From Pedobacter changchengzhani (GTDB lineage: Bacteria > Bacteroidota > Bacteroidia > Sphingobacteriales > Sphingobacteriaceae): a stretch of DNA of 64,000 nucleotides. The notes under the pieces are model-generated. The model did no database searches. It was not told the origin of the DNA and saw only the letters and a list, made by a program, of their open reading frames with translations. Location of the stretch: positions 124,001 to 188,000 of the forward strand of contig NZ_SJCY01000005.1 in assembly GCF_004354365.1 (NCBI RefSeq). Direction: 5' to 3'. Of the stretch, positions 25,099-34,814 are shown piece by piece (the stretch's first letter is position 1; each line of letters begins with the position of its first letter). The position numbers were made by a program, and so were the translations under genes.

Positions 25099-27903
25099 AT
25101 GACTAAAAAGTTTTCAGCACAAATTAAATTGCTATCTAAAATATCGATTTGCCTACTGTTAGCGCAACTATTCGTTCAAACTAGCTTTGCCCAAAAATTA
25201 AGTTCTAAGTCTGCAAAGTTACAGAAGATGGCGAAAGACAAAGGCTTAATTTATTTAGATACCCGATACTCTTTTAAAGAAAGGGCGGCCGATTTAGTAT
25301 CTAGAATGACTTTAGAGGAACAAGTAAGTCAGCTTCGCACCAATAAAGTAAAAGGCATACCAAGATTGGGCGTGCAGGAATATTTTTATTGGAGTGAAGG
25401 ACAGCATGGTATATATGCCATGTTTGGAAATCTTAAAAATGGAGGCGTTCCAAGTAGTGCAGAATTGGGTATTTATGGCGATACAAAAGCAACAAGTTTT
25501 CCTGTAAACTTTGCCACTTCAATGAGTTGGGATCCAAAACTGATGTACCGTTCTGCTGTTGCTATTGCAGATGAAGCACGTGGCTTTGTAGATAAATCAC
25601 TTTTTGGCAACAGTTACAATAATATTGGAGAATCTATTACCAACTACGGTTACTTAACCTATTGGGCGCCAACTATTAATTTAGCGCGTGATCCACGTTG
25701 GGGGCGTACAGATGAAACCTTTGGTGAAGATCCTTACCTTACTTCAATAATGGGCGCTGCTTATGTTAATGGCTATCAAGGGCAAACGATGGAAGGAAAA
25801 TCTGAAACTGGCTATCTAAAAGTAGCTGCAACAGCTAAACACTTTGCACTTAACAATGTAGAAAATAATCGTCACGGCCTCTCTTCAAATACCGATGACG
25901 AAACGTTGCGTGATTATTACACCAGTCAATTTAAATATATTATTGAAAAAGCGCACGTGGCAGGTTTAATGACTTCATACAACGCAGTGAATGGTACGCC
26001 AGCTGTTGCAAATACCTATCTTATTTGCGATTTAGCCCAACGCACTTTTGGTTTTGACGGCTACATTACCTCAGATTGTGGTGCAATAGGCACGGTTTAC
26101 AACAGCTATCCATCAGGTCATGCTTGGGCGCCTCCAGGTTGGACTTCCGATAAAAATGGATCAGCTGCAATATGGACAAACACCATGACTGGCAAAACCA
26201 TTTCTGGTGCAGCGGGTGGACAGGCTTACGCTGTACGTGCGGGTACAACGCTTAATTGTGGTGGCGATGAAGCGGCACTAAAAAATGTAGAAGAAGCATT
26301 AAAAGTTGGCTTGCTTAGTAAAGGCGTACTTGATCGTGCATTGATAAGTGTTTTTACAATACGGATGAAAACTGGAGAATTCGATCCTCCTGAGAAAGTA
26401 GCCTACACGAAAATAAAAAAGGATGTAATACAAAGTGTAAAGCATCAATTGCTTGCCACAGAAGTTGCAGAGAATAATTTAGTGTTACTTAAAAATGATG
26501 CAGTTGGCGGTTCAACAAATAAACTGCTTCCATTAAATCCTTCAAAGTTAAAAAAGGTAGTAATCGTTGGTAATCTGGCTAAAAAATTAACGTTAGGTGG
26601 TTATTCAGGAACGCCTAGTTTTACAGTTAGCGCTTTTGATGGAATTGCAAAAAAATTGAAAAGTATTAACTCGAATATTGAAATTATCTTCGACAGCATT
26701 GGCACTTCAACAGACGCCACAAAAGCTGCAATTTTAAGCGATAAAGTAAAAGCAGATATTAAAATTGCAGATTTGGTCATGGTTTTTGTAGGTACTGATT
26801 CTATTATCTCTCACGAAGACCACGATAGAGCAAGCATTGCGATGCCAGGTAACTATGATTCAATGATTTATCAGGTTGCTGCGGTAGGTAATCCAAATAT
26901 GATTTTAAACATTCAAGCTACCGGGCCGGTTCAAATTGACATGATTGAAGGGTTTTTTCCAGCAATTATGTTTAGCAGCTATAATGGGCAGAGTCAAGGT
27001 ACTGCTTTAGCAAATGTATTAGTTGGTGATAAAAACCCAAGTGGACACCTAAATTTTACTTGGTATGTAGATGACACACAGTTGCCAAACTTTTCAAACT
27101 ATTATCTTAAACCTAAGGAAACCAATGGTTTGGGTAGAACTTATATGCATTTTACCGGCAAACCATCTTTTCCATTTGGATATGGATTGAGTTATAGCCA
27201 ATTCAAAATAACCAATGTTCAGGTATCAAATAAACAAATTTCGCCAAATGATAGCATTAACATAAGTTATAAAGTAACAAACACGGGCAACCTAAAAGGC
27301 GAAACGGTTTCGCAACTTTATGTGGCTGCTCCAAAAGTTAAGGGCGCTCAATTGCCAATTAATAAATTAATGGGTTTTCAAAAAACGAATAATTTAAACC
27401 CCGGAGAAAGTCAGAATATAACTTTAAAAGTTTTGGCTGCAGATTTAGGTTTTTGGGATAAAAAGAAACTTAAAAGTGTAGTAAACAATGGTTCGTATAA
27501 TTTTCAGGTTGGTTACAACGCCAAAGATATTGCAGATTCTGTTGCAGTGGATGTTAAAGGTGATTTAAATCCAAAAGTTGCTCACGTTACGGTTGCGCCA
27601 GAAGATTTGGTGTATAAAGAAGGAGAAACAATAGATTTGAAAGCCAAAAATAAGTGGATTAAAAGTACAGTTAATATTGCTTTAGAAGATAATCACACCA
27701 TTGCCGATAATTTAGTTGAAGCAGTAAATAATGACGGATCTTTTGTTGATATATCAAAAGCAAATGTAAAATACAGCAGTGATTCTACATCGGTTGCTAC
27801 CGTAAATGATTTAGGCATTGTAAAAACTGTTGGGAAAGGTTTGGCTACAATTACGGTAACCGTAAACGGGGTGTCCGGAAACACTGTGATTGTAGTGCAA
27901 TAA
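25099..27903 (+). CDS. GH3 family enzyme (beta-xylosidase-like) with C-terminal Ig-like domain
   Basis: I place the start at the ATG 25099, which gives 934 residues and a clean signal peptide ending SFAQ. A GTG 30 bases upstream is in frame but adds only a charged tail before the signal. The GH3 barrel has RAADLVSRMTLEEQVSQL, PRWGRTDETFGEDP and the predicted nucleophile Asp326 in YITSDCGAIG, the xylosidase-like variant. The sandwich domain has AENNLVLLKND. An FnIII-like domain spans about 710-830. The last 80 residues (KYSSDSTSVATVNDLG..GKGLATITVTVNG) look like a bacterial Ig-like (Big_2) module. It is longer than most GH3 enzymes because of this module. Confidence 0.88.
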   Translation: MTKKFSAQIKLLSKISICLLLAQLFVQTSFAQKLSSKSAKLQKMAKDKGLIYLDTRYSFKERAADLVSRMTLEEQVSQLRTNKVKGIPRLGVQEYFYWSEGQHGIYAMFGNLKNGGVPSSAELGIYGDTKATSFPVNFATSMSWDPKLMYRSAVAIADEARGFVDKSLFGNSYNNIGESITNYGYLTYWAPTINLARDPRWGRTDETFGEDPYLTSIMGAAYVNGYQGQTMEGKSETGYLKVAATAKHFALNNVENNRHGLSSNTDDETLRDYYTSQFKYIIEKAHVAGLMTSYNAVNGTPAVANTYLICDLAQRTFGFDGYITSDCGAIGTVYNSYPSGHAWAPPGWTSDKNGSAAIWTNTMTGKTISGAAGGQAYAVRAGTTLNCGGDEAALKNVEEALKVGLLSKGVLDRALISVFTIRMKTGEFDPPEKVAYTKIKKDVIQSVKHQLLATEVAENNLVLLKNDAVGGSTNKLLPLNPSKLKKVVIVGNLAKKLTLGGYSGTPSFTVSAFDGIAKKLKSINSNIEIIFDSIGTSTDATKAAILSDKVKADIKIADLVMVFVGTDSIISHEDHDRASIAMPGNYDSMIYQVAAVGNPNMILNIQATGPVQIDMIEGFFPAIMFSSYNGQSQGTALANVLVGDKNPSGHLNFTWYVDDTQLPNFSNYYLKPKETNGLGRTYMHFTGKPSFPFGYGLSYSQFKITNVQVSNKQISPNDSINISYKVTNTGNLKGETVSQLYVAAPKVKGAQLPINKLMGFQKTNNLNPGESQNITLKVLAADLGFWDKKKLKSVVNNGSYNFQVGYNAKDIADSVAVDVKGDLNPKVAHVTVAPEDLVYKEGETIDLKAKNKWIKSTVNIALEDNHTIADNLVEAVNNDGSFVDISKANVKYSSDSTSVATVNDLGIVKTVGKGLATITVTVNGVSGNTVIVVQ

Positions 27904-27946
27904 TAATTTAGATTAAATTTCCATCTATTAAACAATTTAACACTAG

Positions 27947-27991
27947 GAGCGTAGTCGATTGCTGTAAAAGCAACTCTACTACGCTCTTTTT
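27947..27991 (+). terminator. Terminator after the GH3 pair
   Basis: GAGCGTAGT (27947-27955) hmm-free pairing with ACTACGCTC (27978-27986), plus an inner TTGCT/AGCAA stem, followed by TTTTT. It closes the enzyme unit ahead of the SusCD genes. The rest of 27904-28263 contains the 33-bp motif described separately. Confidence 0.8.
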
Positions 27992-28160
27992 CATTACCTT
28001 CTATTGATAAGTGACGAATAATGAATATATGTGTTAAAATAGGAGCATGATTCGCAATAATAATACAACCAATTGCTAATTTAAACTGTAATTTTCAAAC
28101 CCAATTTTACTTTACAACTAGCTAAAATAGTGTAAATGGAGGTGGTAAGAAAATTATTTT

Positions 28161-28193
28161 TTATGCCAAAATACAACAAGGATTTGTCCATAT
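28161..28193 (+). promoter_or_regulatory. 33-bp motif shared by the susC and dehydratase upstream regions, copy 1
   Basis: The motif starts TTATGCCAAAATAC, continues ACAAG and ATTTG, and ends TAT. It matches the copy at 34653-34685 at 28 of 33 positions although the surrounding DNA is unrelated. It ends 71 bases before the susC-like ATG. It is a candidate binding site for the transcription factor that links uptake and catabolism. A near-dyad CCAAAAT..ATTTG is present. Confidence 0.6.
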
Positions 28194-28263
28194 AGCGGTA
28201 TATTTCTTTAGTATAACTTTATTAACTTAGTATTTAATTAATATTAACCAAATAAACCATTTT

Positions 28264-31200
28264 ATGAAAAGAACACTACTATCTACGTGTATTGTTTTCA
28301 TTTTGCTCGCTTTGCAATTATCTGTAAGCGCACAGGATAAACAAATTACAGGTACTGTGAATGATCAAACAGGAAAGGGTATTCCTTCTGCCACAGTTAA
28401 AGTTAAAGAAAGTAAATCAGTTACCCAAGCTAATAACCAGGGTAAGTTTACCATTAAGGCATCTGCGGGCCAGCATTTGGAAATTACTTCCATTGGCTAC
28501 GCTTCAACTTCGGTTCTTGTTGGTAGTGATACTGATTTGAAAATCACGTTAAAAGATGGCGATAAAGAACTTGGAGAAGTTGTTGTTACCGCTTTAGGTA
28601 TTAAGAGAGAAAAACGATCTTTAGGTTACGCCGTGCAGGAAATTAAAGGTGATGATGTAAATGAGGCTAAAGATCCAAACATTGTAAATTCACTTTCGGG
28701 TAAAATTTCTGGTATCCAGGTTACCAGTGGGGGTAGCTCTGTTGGGGCGTCATCAAGGATTACCATCCGTGGTAACGCATCATTGGGCAGTAATACGCCT
28801 TTATTTGTGGTTGATGGTACGCCAATTAACAATTCGGCTGCTAGTTTAGATGGAAATGGTGGGTTGGATTACGGTAACGTAACATCTGATATCGACGCCA
28901 ATAACATTGCCTCGGTATCTGTTTTAAAGGGTTCTGCAGCATCAGCGCTTTATGGTAGTAGGGCAGCAAATGGCGTAATTTTAATCACTACGAAAAAAGG
29001 AAACGCCGGAGGTAAAAATTTCGGAGTAGATGTAAGCAGTTCTTTTATGTCTAATAAACCTGCTTATTTTATAAAAACTCAAAATCTATATGGTGGTGGC
29101 GATAGGGGTAGTGAGTATGATTGGAAAAAACTTCATCCAGAGCTTTCTTATCAAGACTATGCGAAGCAATATTCGTATAATTGGATAGATGGCAATGGTG
29201 GTGGCGTAAATGATGGTAACCCAGTAAGTTGGGGGCCGAGAATGGATGCAGGCCTATTGTTAGATCAGTGGTCAACAGGGCCAAACAGCCCTTGGATTTC
29301 GAGACCAAATAGTATCGCTGATTTCTATCAAAATGGAAATAATGTAGAGCAGAATGTTTCTGTATATTCTAAAGGAGAAAAGGCTTTTGGAAGATTAGGT
29401 TTTACAAGATCGGATAACAAAGGTTTAGAATACAATACCGGACAAAACCAAAATACCTTGAGCGGAAGCATTACCTTAACCCCTTCCTCAAAATTCTCTA
29501 TCGAAACCAATGTTAATTATTTAACAAAAGATCTTGATGTTTCTCAAAATGGTTATTATTCATCAATGCAATATCTTCAATGGTTTCAACGAGATATTGA
29601 TATTCCGTACATGCGCCAACAATTTGATAAGCAAGGGAATGTTGGAAACATTTCGCCTTTTTTAGATAATATGTATTATTCGTTAACCAATACAAATAAG
29701 TTAAATAGAAATAGATTTTATGGTAACACAACAGCCAAGTATCAAATTAACGATTGGTTAAATATTCTTGCAAGAGGAGGTACCGATTTTTATAATGAGT
29801 ACAGAAAAGGAATCGTCCAAGCAGGAAGTGCGGATAATGTTGCGAAAGGTAGAGGTGGGCAGTTTAATCAAAGCCAAAACTTTAATCAAGACACAAATGC
29901 AGATTTGATTTTAAGTTTCGATAAGCAAATTAGCGACTTCAGAATTTCTGGTTTAGTTGGCGGAAATTATAGAGATGTAACTTACAAAAGTATGTATTTA
30001 AGCGCCCCAGATTTGACAGTGGCAGATGTATTCAACATAGCTAACGTCAAAGGTACACCTGGAGTAAGTAATTACGACTCGCAAAAGACAACTGAGAGTG
30101 TATATGCCTCAGCAGATTTTTCTTACAAAAACTACATCTTCTTAGGCTTAACTGCCCGTAACGACTGGAGTTCAAGTTTGCCAGCAGAGAAAAGATCTTA
30201 CTTTTATCCTTCAGTTAATTTAGGTTTTATCTTTACCGATGCTTTTAAATTGCAATCTGATGTACTAACTTATGGTAAAATACGTGCTAGTTTTGCAAAC
30301 GTAGGTGGAGATACAGGTCCTTACCGTCTGCAAAATACCTACAGCGGAAGTAGCTTTGGTGGTGTGTCTATATTTAATCAAGGACGTGAAAAACCTCCAG
30401 TAAACCTAAAGCCAGAGGAAACAAGATCTTTTGAGATTGGTACAAATTTAGCCTTTTTTAAAAATAGAATTAATTTAGATTTTTCTTACTACAGACAAAA
30501 AACAGTTAATCAAATCTTATCAGTTCCAGTTTCATCGCCTACAGGTTTTAGTTCAGCACTGTTAAATGCGGGAGAAATTAGCAACAACGGAGTTGAGTTA
30601 CAGATTAATGCCGGTGTTGTAAAAAACCCTACTGGTTTATCTTATGATGTAACCTTAAACTTCGCTACAAATAAAAATACGGTAAATAAACTTTACGGTA
30701 ATTTACAATCTTATATTATAGGTACTGGCCCAGGTGGAGTTCAAACAATTGCGGTTCCGGGTAAGGCTTGGGGTACTTTATACGGTTTAGGTTTTGTTAG
30801 AGATGCGAATAATAACATTGTAATTGATGGAAATGGTGTGCCAGCAACCTCTACAGATGTTAAAGAATTGGGTAATGTTACACCAAAATGGACAGGTGGC
30901 TTACAGAATACATTTAGCTACAAAAAAGTACAATTGAGTTTCTTGGTTGATGCGAGATGGGGTAGCGATTTCTTTAGCACTACTTTGTGGCATGGTTGGG
31001 CAAATGGAAGTGGGCCTGCTACTGTTGCTGATAATGTTAGAGAAACCGGCTTAGTTGTGCCAGGTGTTTTAGCCGATGGTACGCCAAATACCAAACGAGT
31101 TTCTGCTCAAACTTATTATGGTGGAGACTGGTTGTGGAATAATTTAGAATTTCCAATTGTAGATGGTTCGTTTGTTAAGTTAAGGGAGATGACGCTTTCT

Positions 31201-31416
31201 TATCCGTTTAATGTATCTAAAATTAAAGGCATTCAGTCATTGAGGCTTACTTTGTTAGCCCGTAACGTTGCCATGTTGTACAGATCTAAATTGGCAAGAG
31301 TGAATGGCATCGATCCGGAAACAGGTTTTGGTGCTGGCAATAATGGCGTTGGATTTGAAGATTTTCAATTACCAGGCGCCAGAAGCTTCGGATTGAAATT
31401 AAATGTTGGTTTCTAA
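28264..31416 (+). CDS. SusC-like TonB-dependent outer-membrane glycan transporter
   Basis: The protein has 1050 residues. A signal peptide ending VSAQ is followed by a carboxypeptidase-regulatory-like domain (about 27-100: ITGTVNDQTGKGIPSATVKV). Then comes VVVTALGIKREKRSLGYAVQEI, the standard SusC entry into the plug domain, which has RITIRGNASLGSNTPLFVVDGTPI and SVLKGSAASALYGSRAANGVILITTKKG. A 22-strand barrel should follow, ending with the terminal strand FGLKLNVGF. It imports oligosaccharides across the outer membrane with the SusD-like protein 28 bases downstream. There is no N-terminal STN domain, so sigma/anti-sigma control through this protein is unlikely. Confidence 0.96.
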   Translation: MKRTLLSTCIVFILLALQLSVSAQDKQITGTVNDQTGKGIPSATVKVKESKSVTQANNQGKFTIKASAGQHLEITSIGYASTSVLVGSDTDLKITLKDGDKELGEVVVTALGIKREKRSLGYAVQEIKGDDVNEAKDPNIVNSLSGKISGIQVTSGGSSVGASSRITIRGNASLGSNTPLFVVDGTPINNSAASLDGNGGLDYGNVTSDIDANNIASVSVLKGSAASALYGSRAANGVILITTKKGNAGGKNFGVDVSSSFMSNKPAYFIKTQNLYGGGDRGSEYDWKKLHPELSYQDYAKQYSYNWIDGNGGGVNDGNPVSWGPRMDAGLLLDQWSTGPNSPWISRPNSIADFYQNGNNVEQNVSVYSKGEKAFGRLGFTRSDNKGLEYNTGQNQNTLSGSITLTPSSKFSIETNVNYLTKDLDVSQNGYYSSMQYLQWFQRDIDIPYMRQQFDKQGNVGNISPFLDNMYYSLTNTNKLNRNRFYGNTTAKYQINDWLNILARGGTDFYNEYRKGIVQAGSADNVAKGRGGQFNQSQNFNQDTNADLILSFDKQISDFRISGLVGGNYRDVTYKSMYLSAPDLTVADVFNIANVKGTPGVSNYDSQKTTESVYASADFSYKNYIFLGLTARNDWSSSLPAEKRSYFYPSVNLGFIFTDAFKLQSDVLTYGKIRASFANVGGDTGPYRLQNTYSGSSFGGVSIFNQGREKPPVNLKPEETRSFEIGTNLAFFKNRINLDFSYYRQKTVNQILSVPVSSPTGFSSALLNAGEISNNGVELQINAGVVKNPTGLSYDVTLNFATNKNTVNKLYGNLQSYIIGTGPGGVQTIAVPGKAWGTLYGLGFVRDANNNIVIDGNGVPATSTDVKELGNVTPKWTGGLQNTFSYKKVQLSFLVDARWGSDFFSTTLWHGWANGSGPATVADNVRETGLVVPGVLADGTPNTKRVSAQTYYGGDWLWNNLEFPIVDGSFVKLREMTLSYPFNVSKIKGIQSLRLTLLARNVAMLYRSKLARVNGIDPETGFGAGNNGVGFEDFQLPGARSFGLKLNVGF

Positions 31417-31444
31417 AAAAAAATAACCCCAAAATTTAAAAATT

Positions 31445-32917
31445 ATGAAAAAAATATATAAAGCTAAGTACCTAATTGCGCTGTGTGCAATCATGGCACT
31501 TACATCTTGCAAAAAGAGTTTTGATGAAATTAATCAAAATCCAAATTCGCCAACTACGGCACCCGCTACTAATATTCTTGCTAGAGGTTTAATTACAACA
31601 GGAAATACTTTATTTGGAACGAGGCTGGATATCTACTATGCTGGTTCTTATTCTGGTATGCTGGCATCAATTGCTACAGGTGATTATGAATATCGTGTGG
31701 ATATAAATAACGATATGTGGAATAATCTTTTTACGGGTATGAGTGTTTTTGTTGATGCTGGTGAAAAGGCTAGTAAAGATGGAAATACAAACCTGCAAGC
31801 TGCAGCGTTAACGATGAAAGTATATGCAGCGCAAAAAGCGACCGATATGTTTGGAGATATGCCTTACGCACAAGCTTTTAAATTAAATGATGAGATTCTT
31901 TATCCAAAATACGATAAACAAAAAGACGTTTATACTGCCATGTTTGCCGAGCTTAAAACAGCGGCAGATCTTTTTAAAACCGGAAAAGGTGCTCTTGGAG
32001 CAGGAGATTTTCTATTTAAAGGGGATGCAAAGAAATGGCAAAAATTTTGCAACTCTTTAAGGTTACGTTTGGCTATTAGGGTTTCGAATATCGATGCAAC
32101 CACTGCAACTAATGTAATAAGGGAGGTTTTAACTAACCCAACCGATTATCCAATTATGACAAGCAATGATGATAACGCATACTTTTACTACCCAGGTGTT
32201 GCGCCAGATGAAGAACTTTGGTTTGAAGATTCAGGTGTAGGCAATAGAGCATACGGCAGTTTCCGTATGGGCGATGTATTAATTTCGGCTTTAAAAGCAA
32301 ATGGCGATCCTCGCCTGCCAGTTTATGCAGTGCCTAATAAATTTGGAGTTTATAACGGTTATAAGTTTTCTAGTACACAACGCCAAGATCCGCTTAATAC
32401 GAGCGATAATGTATCTCAAATTGGAGATAGATTTGCAAATGATTCGAAAGGATTTTCTCCTTACATGAATTGTGCTGAGGTATATTTTATTTTGGCAGAA
32501 GCTTACAAGCGTAACTTAGTTACAGGCGATGCAGCTGCGGCTTATACTGCAGGCGTTACCAATTCGTTAAAAGAAAATGGAGTAAGCGATGAAGATATTG
32601 CTACTTTTTTAGCTAAGCCTGCAGTTAATTTTAATACAGCAACTTCTACTCAACTTCAAAAAATTGGCACTCAGAAATACATTTCTTTATTTAAACAAAG
32701 TGTAGAGGCTTGGTCTGAAGCAAGACGAACAGACATTCCTTTGATGACAGGTGTATCGCAAAACTATGCAGCAAGTCATAATCGCCCGCCTTTTAGAATG
32801 AGTTATGCAGATCAAGAAAGAACATTAAACCCAGATAATTTTCCTTTTAATGTTAAAGTTGTTGATATTTTTTGGGGCGACCAAATGTGGTGGGATACTA
32901 GAACTGGTGTGAACTAA
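31445..32917 (+). CDS. SusD-like surface glycan-binding lipoprotein
   Basis: The protein has 490 residues. The lipobox ALTSC places the lipid-modified Cys at 22, followed by KKSFDEINQNPNSPT. It belongs to the SusD/RagB-homologue subfamily with tetratricopeptide helices (ALTMKVYAAQKATDMFGDMPYAQAF is a clear landmark around residues 118-145). The C-terminus ends with NVKVVDIFWGDQMWWDTR, which is typical. It binds glycan and acts as the lid of the SusC-like barrel encoded just upstream. A strong terminator follows, so susC-susD form a two-gene unit. Confidence 0.95.
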   Translation: MKKIYKAKYLIALCAIMALTSCKKSFDEINQNPNSPTTAPATNILARGLITTGNTLFGTRLDIYYAGSYSGMLASIATGDYEYRVDINNDMWNNLFTGMSVFVDAGEKASKDGNTNLQAAALTMKVYAAQKATDMFGDMPYAQAFKLNDEILYPKYDKQKDVYTAMFAELKTAADLFKTGKGALGAGDFLFKGDAKKWQKFCNSLRLRLAIRVSNIDATTATNVIREVLTNPTDYPIMTSNDDNAYFYYPGVAPDEELWFEDSGVGNRAYGSFRMGDVLISALKANGDPRLPVYAVPNKFGVYNGYKFSSTQRQDPLNTSDNVSQIGDRFANDSKGFSPYMNCAEVYFILAEAYKRNLVTGDAAAAYTAGVTNSLKENGVSDEDIATFLAKPAVNFNTATSTQLQKIGTQKYISLFKQSVEAWSEARRTDIPLMTGVSQNYAASHNRPPFRMSYADQERTLNPDNFPFNVKVVDIFWGDQMWWDTRTGVN

Positions 32918-32946
32918 AAATTTTAATTTTATTTAATAAAGTAGTG

Positions 32947-32998
32947 CTCAATCTTAAGGTTAACAATAATTGTTAATCTTGAGATTGAGTTTTTTTTT
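32947..32998 (+). terminator. Strong terminator after susD
   Basis: A 21-bp stem runs from CTCAATCTTAAGG.. at 32947 to ..GAGATTGAG ending 32989, with one G-U-type and one further wobble, followed by nine Ts. It begins 30 bases after the stop. Confidence 0.92.
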
Positions 32999-33120
32999 AC
33001 CTACATCATGATGAGAATAGAAATCATTTTGAAGCTGCTTATCTCTTTTTGTACCTGATATTAAATTTTATACAATCTGATCACATACTAATATCATCCT
33101 CAAAACACCAACCTTAATAC

Positions 33121-34539
33121 ATGAAAAACCCAAATAAAACGACAAAAATTTTGAATAATACACTGCGATTAAAAAAGTTAATGCTAATGTTATTATTTTG
33201 CTTTCCATCAGTTTTATTCGCAAAAGACTATAATATTTCCGACTATGGCGCTGTGGGCAATGGAACTACCGTTAACACAATTGCCATTCAAAAAGCAATT
33301 GACGACTGCACAAAAACTGGTGGAACGGTCCTCATTTCAAACGGTGTTTTTATTACCGGTACAATCTATCTAAAAGACAACGTAAACCTAAAAATTGAGG
33401 CCGGCGCAACACTTAAAGGGAGCGGTGATATAAACGATTACACCACCGATACCTATAAACACATGTATAAAGATGAGTTTGATATAAATCGATGCCTCAT
33501 TTTTGCTAAGGACGCTCAAAATATAACCATTTCTGGTGGCGGTACGGTTGATGGTAATGCAAAAGTGTTTCCCGTAAAGGATGATAAGGACGAAAATAGA
33601 CCGATGGTTTTTCGTTTTGTAGCATGTACAAGATTAAAAATGCTTGATATTTTTATCACAAATACACCCAGCTGGGCAACTGCGTGGCTATATTGTACTG
33701 ATATTGTTGTTGATCGTGTTACCATTAACAGTACGGAGCTTTATACAAATGATTGCTTAGATTTTGATGGTTGTGTTAACGTAAGAGTTTCAAATTGCGA
33801 TTTCAGTGCTTCTGATGATTGTCTGTCTCTTCAAAGTTCGAGAAAAGATAAGCCTTGCCGTGATATTACGATTACCAACTGTACGTTTACCAGTAAGTGG
33901 GATGCAATCCGCATCGGTTTACTATCACGAGGTAATATCGAAAACATTACGGTTAGTAATTGTGTGTTTAAAGAAATAGGTCATGTTGGTATTCAGTTTG
34001 AATTATGTGAAGGTGGCGAAATGGGAAATATGGTATTTAACGGTTTATCGATGCAAAATGTGCGCGTGCCGATTTATATGGCACTTTATCAGCAACGTGC
34101 AGCTGTAGATGCGCCAATGGAAATGGCACCGATTGGTAAAATGAAAGGTTTTATTTTTAGCAACATCACTTGTAAATTTGAAAAATTAAGGAGCGATTGT
34201 CCGGCTTTTAAAGAAGGTATAACGCCTAAAAACTCTCTAATTTTTATCAGTGGTTTACCTGGCCATAAAATTGAAGACGTTCAGATAAACAACATGATTC
34301 TTGAAACAAATGGTGGGGCAACTAAAAAAGATTTTCAAAACGTAAAAGTGCCCGAGCTTGACTTAAAATACATAAAAAATTGGTGGGCTGGAATGTATCC
34401 ATTCGATCGCGACAGTATCGTTTTACCTGCAAACGGTGTTTATGCACGCCACGTAAAAGGATTAAAACTCAACAATGTTGTGGTAACTACGAGAAACCCC
34501 GATGAACGTCCTAATTTCGTAATAATTGATGGGAAATAA
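33121..34539 (+). CDS. Second GH28 polygalacturonase-like pectinase
   Basis: The protein has 472 residues. A positively charged start and hydrophobic segment ending LFAKD is the likely signal. The beta-helix opens with ISDYGAVGNGTTVNTIAIQKAID. Catalytic aspartates are Asp211 and Asp214 in TNDCLDFDG and Asp232-Asp233 in ASDDCLSLQ. The GHG position reads WDAIRIG and the RIK position VGIQFE, so the substrate-binding arginine/lysine motif differs even from the paralogue at 16.8 kb. It may act on a decorated or unsaturated galacturonide rather than plain polygalacturonan. It stands alone between a terminator and the catabolic operon. Confidence 0.88.
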   Translation: MKNPNKTTKILNNTLRLKKLMLMLLFCFPSVLFAKDYNISDYGAVGNGTTVNTIAIQKAIDDCTKTGGTVLISNGVFITGTIYLKDNVNLKIEAGATLKGSGDINDYTTDTYKHMYKDEFDINRCLIFAKDAQNITISGGGTVDGNAKVFPVKDDKDENRPMVFRFVACTRLKMLDIFITNTPSWATAWLYCTDIVVDRVTINSTELYTNDCLDFDGCVNVRVSNCDFSASDDCLSLQSSRKDKPCRDITITNCTFTSKWDAIRIGLLSRGNIENITVSNCVFKEIGHVGIQFELCEGGEMGNMVFNGLSMQNVRVPIYMALYQQRAAVDAPMEMAPIGKMKGFIFSNITCKFEKLRSDCPAFKEGITPKNSLIFISGLPGHKIEDVQINNMILETNGGATKKDFQNVKVPELDLKYIKNWWAGMYPFDRDSIVLPANGVYARHVKGLKLNNVVVTTRNPDERPNFVIIDGK

Positions 34540-34652
34540 ATAAGATTTCCAGTTAATTAATCTGCAATATTGAAATTGAGCCCACACAATTACATGGCGA
34601 TAAATTTTAATTATTTTTCTGCTGATTGATTTTAAGTGCCCAAATTAAAGAA

Positions 34653-34685
34653 TTATGCCAAAATACGACAAGAATTTGGACGTAT
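34653..34685 (+). promoter_or_regulatory. 33-bp motif shared with the susC upstream region, copy 2
   Basis: TTATGCCAAAATAC, ACAAG, ATTTG and the final TAT are identical to the copy before susC. It ends 129 bases before the dehydratase start, in the 275-base gap that otherwise holds only AT-rich DNA. See the corresponding finding. Confidence 0.6.
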
Positions 34686-34814
34686 TGAGCAGTTTTTTAT
34701 ATTTTAGTAATTGTAATTTTAACTTTCGTTTTTGGCGATTTTAACTAACCAACAATTTTATCTACACAAATTTTAGAAGTTCAATAAGCTTTTTACTAAC
34801 CAATAAATTATAAC

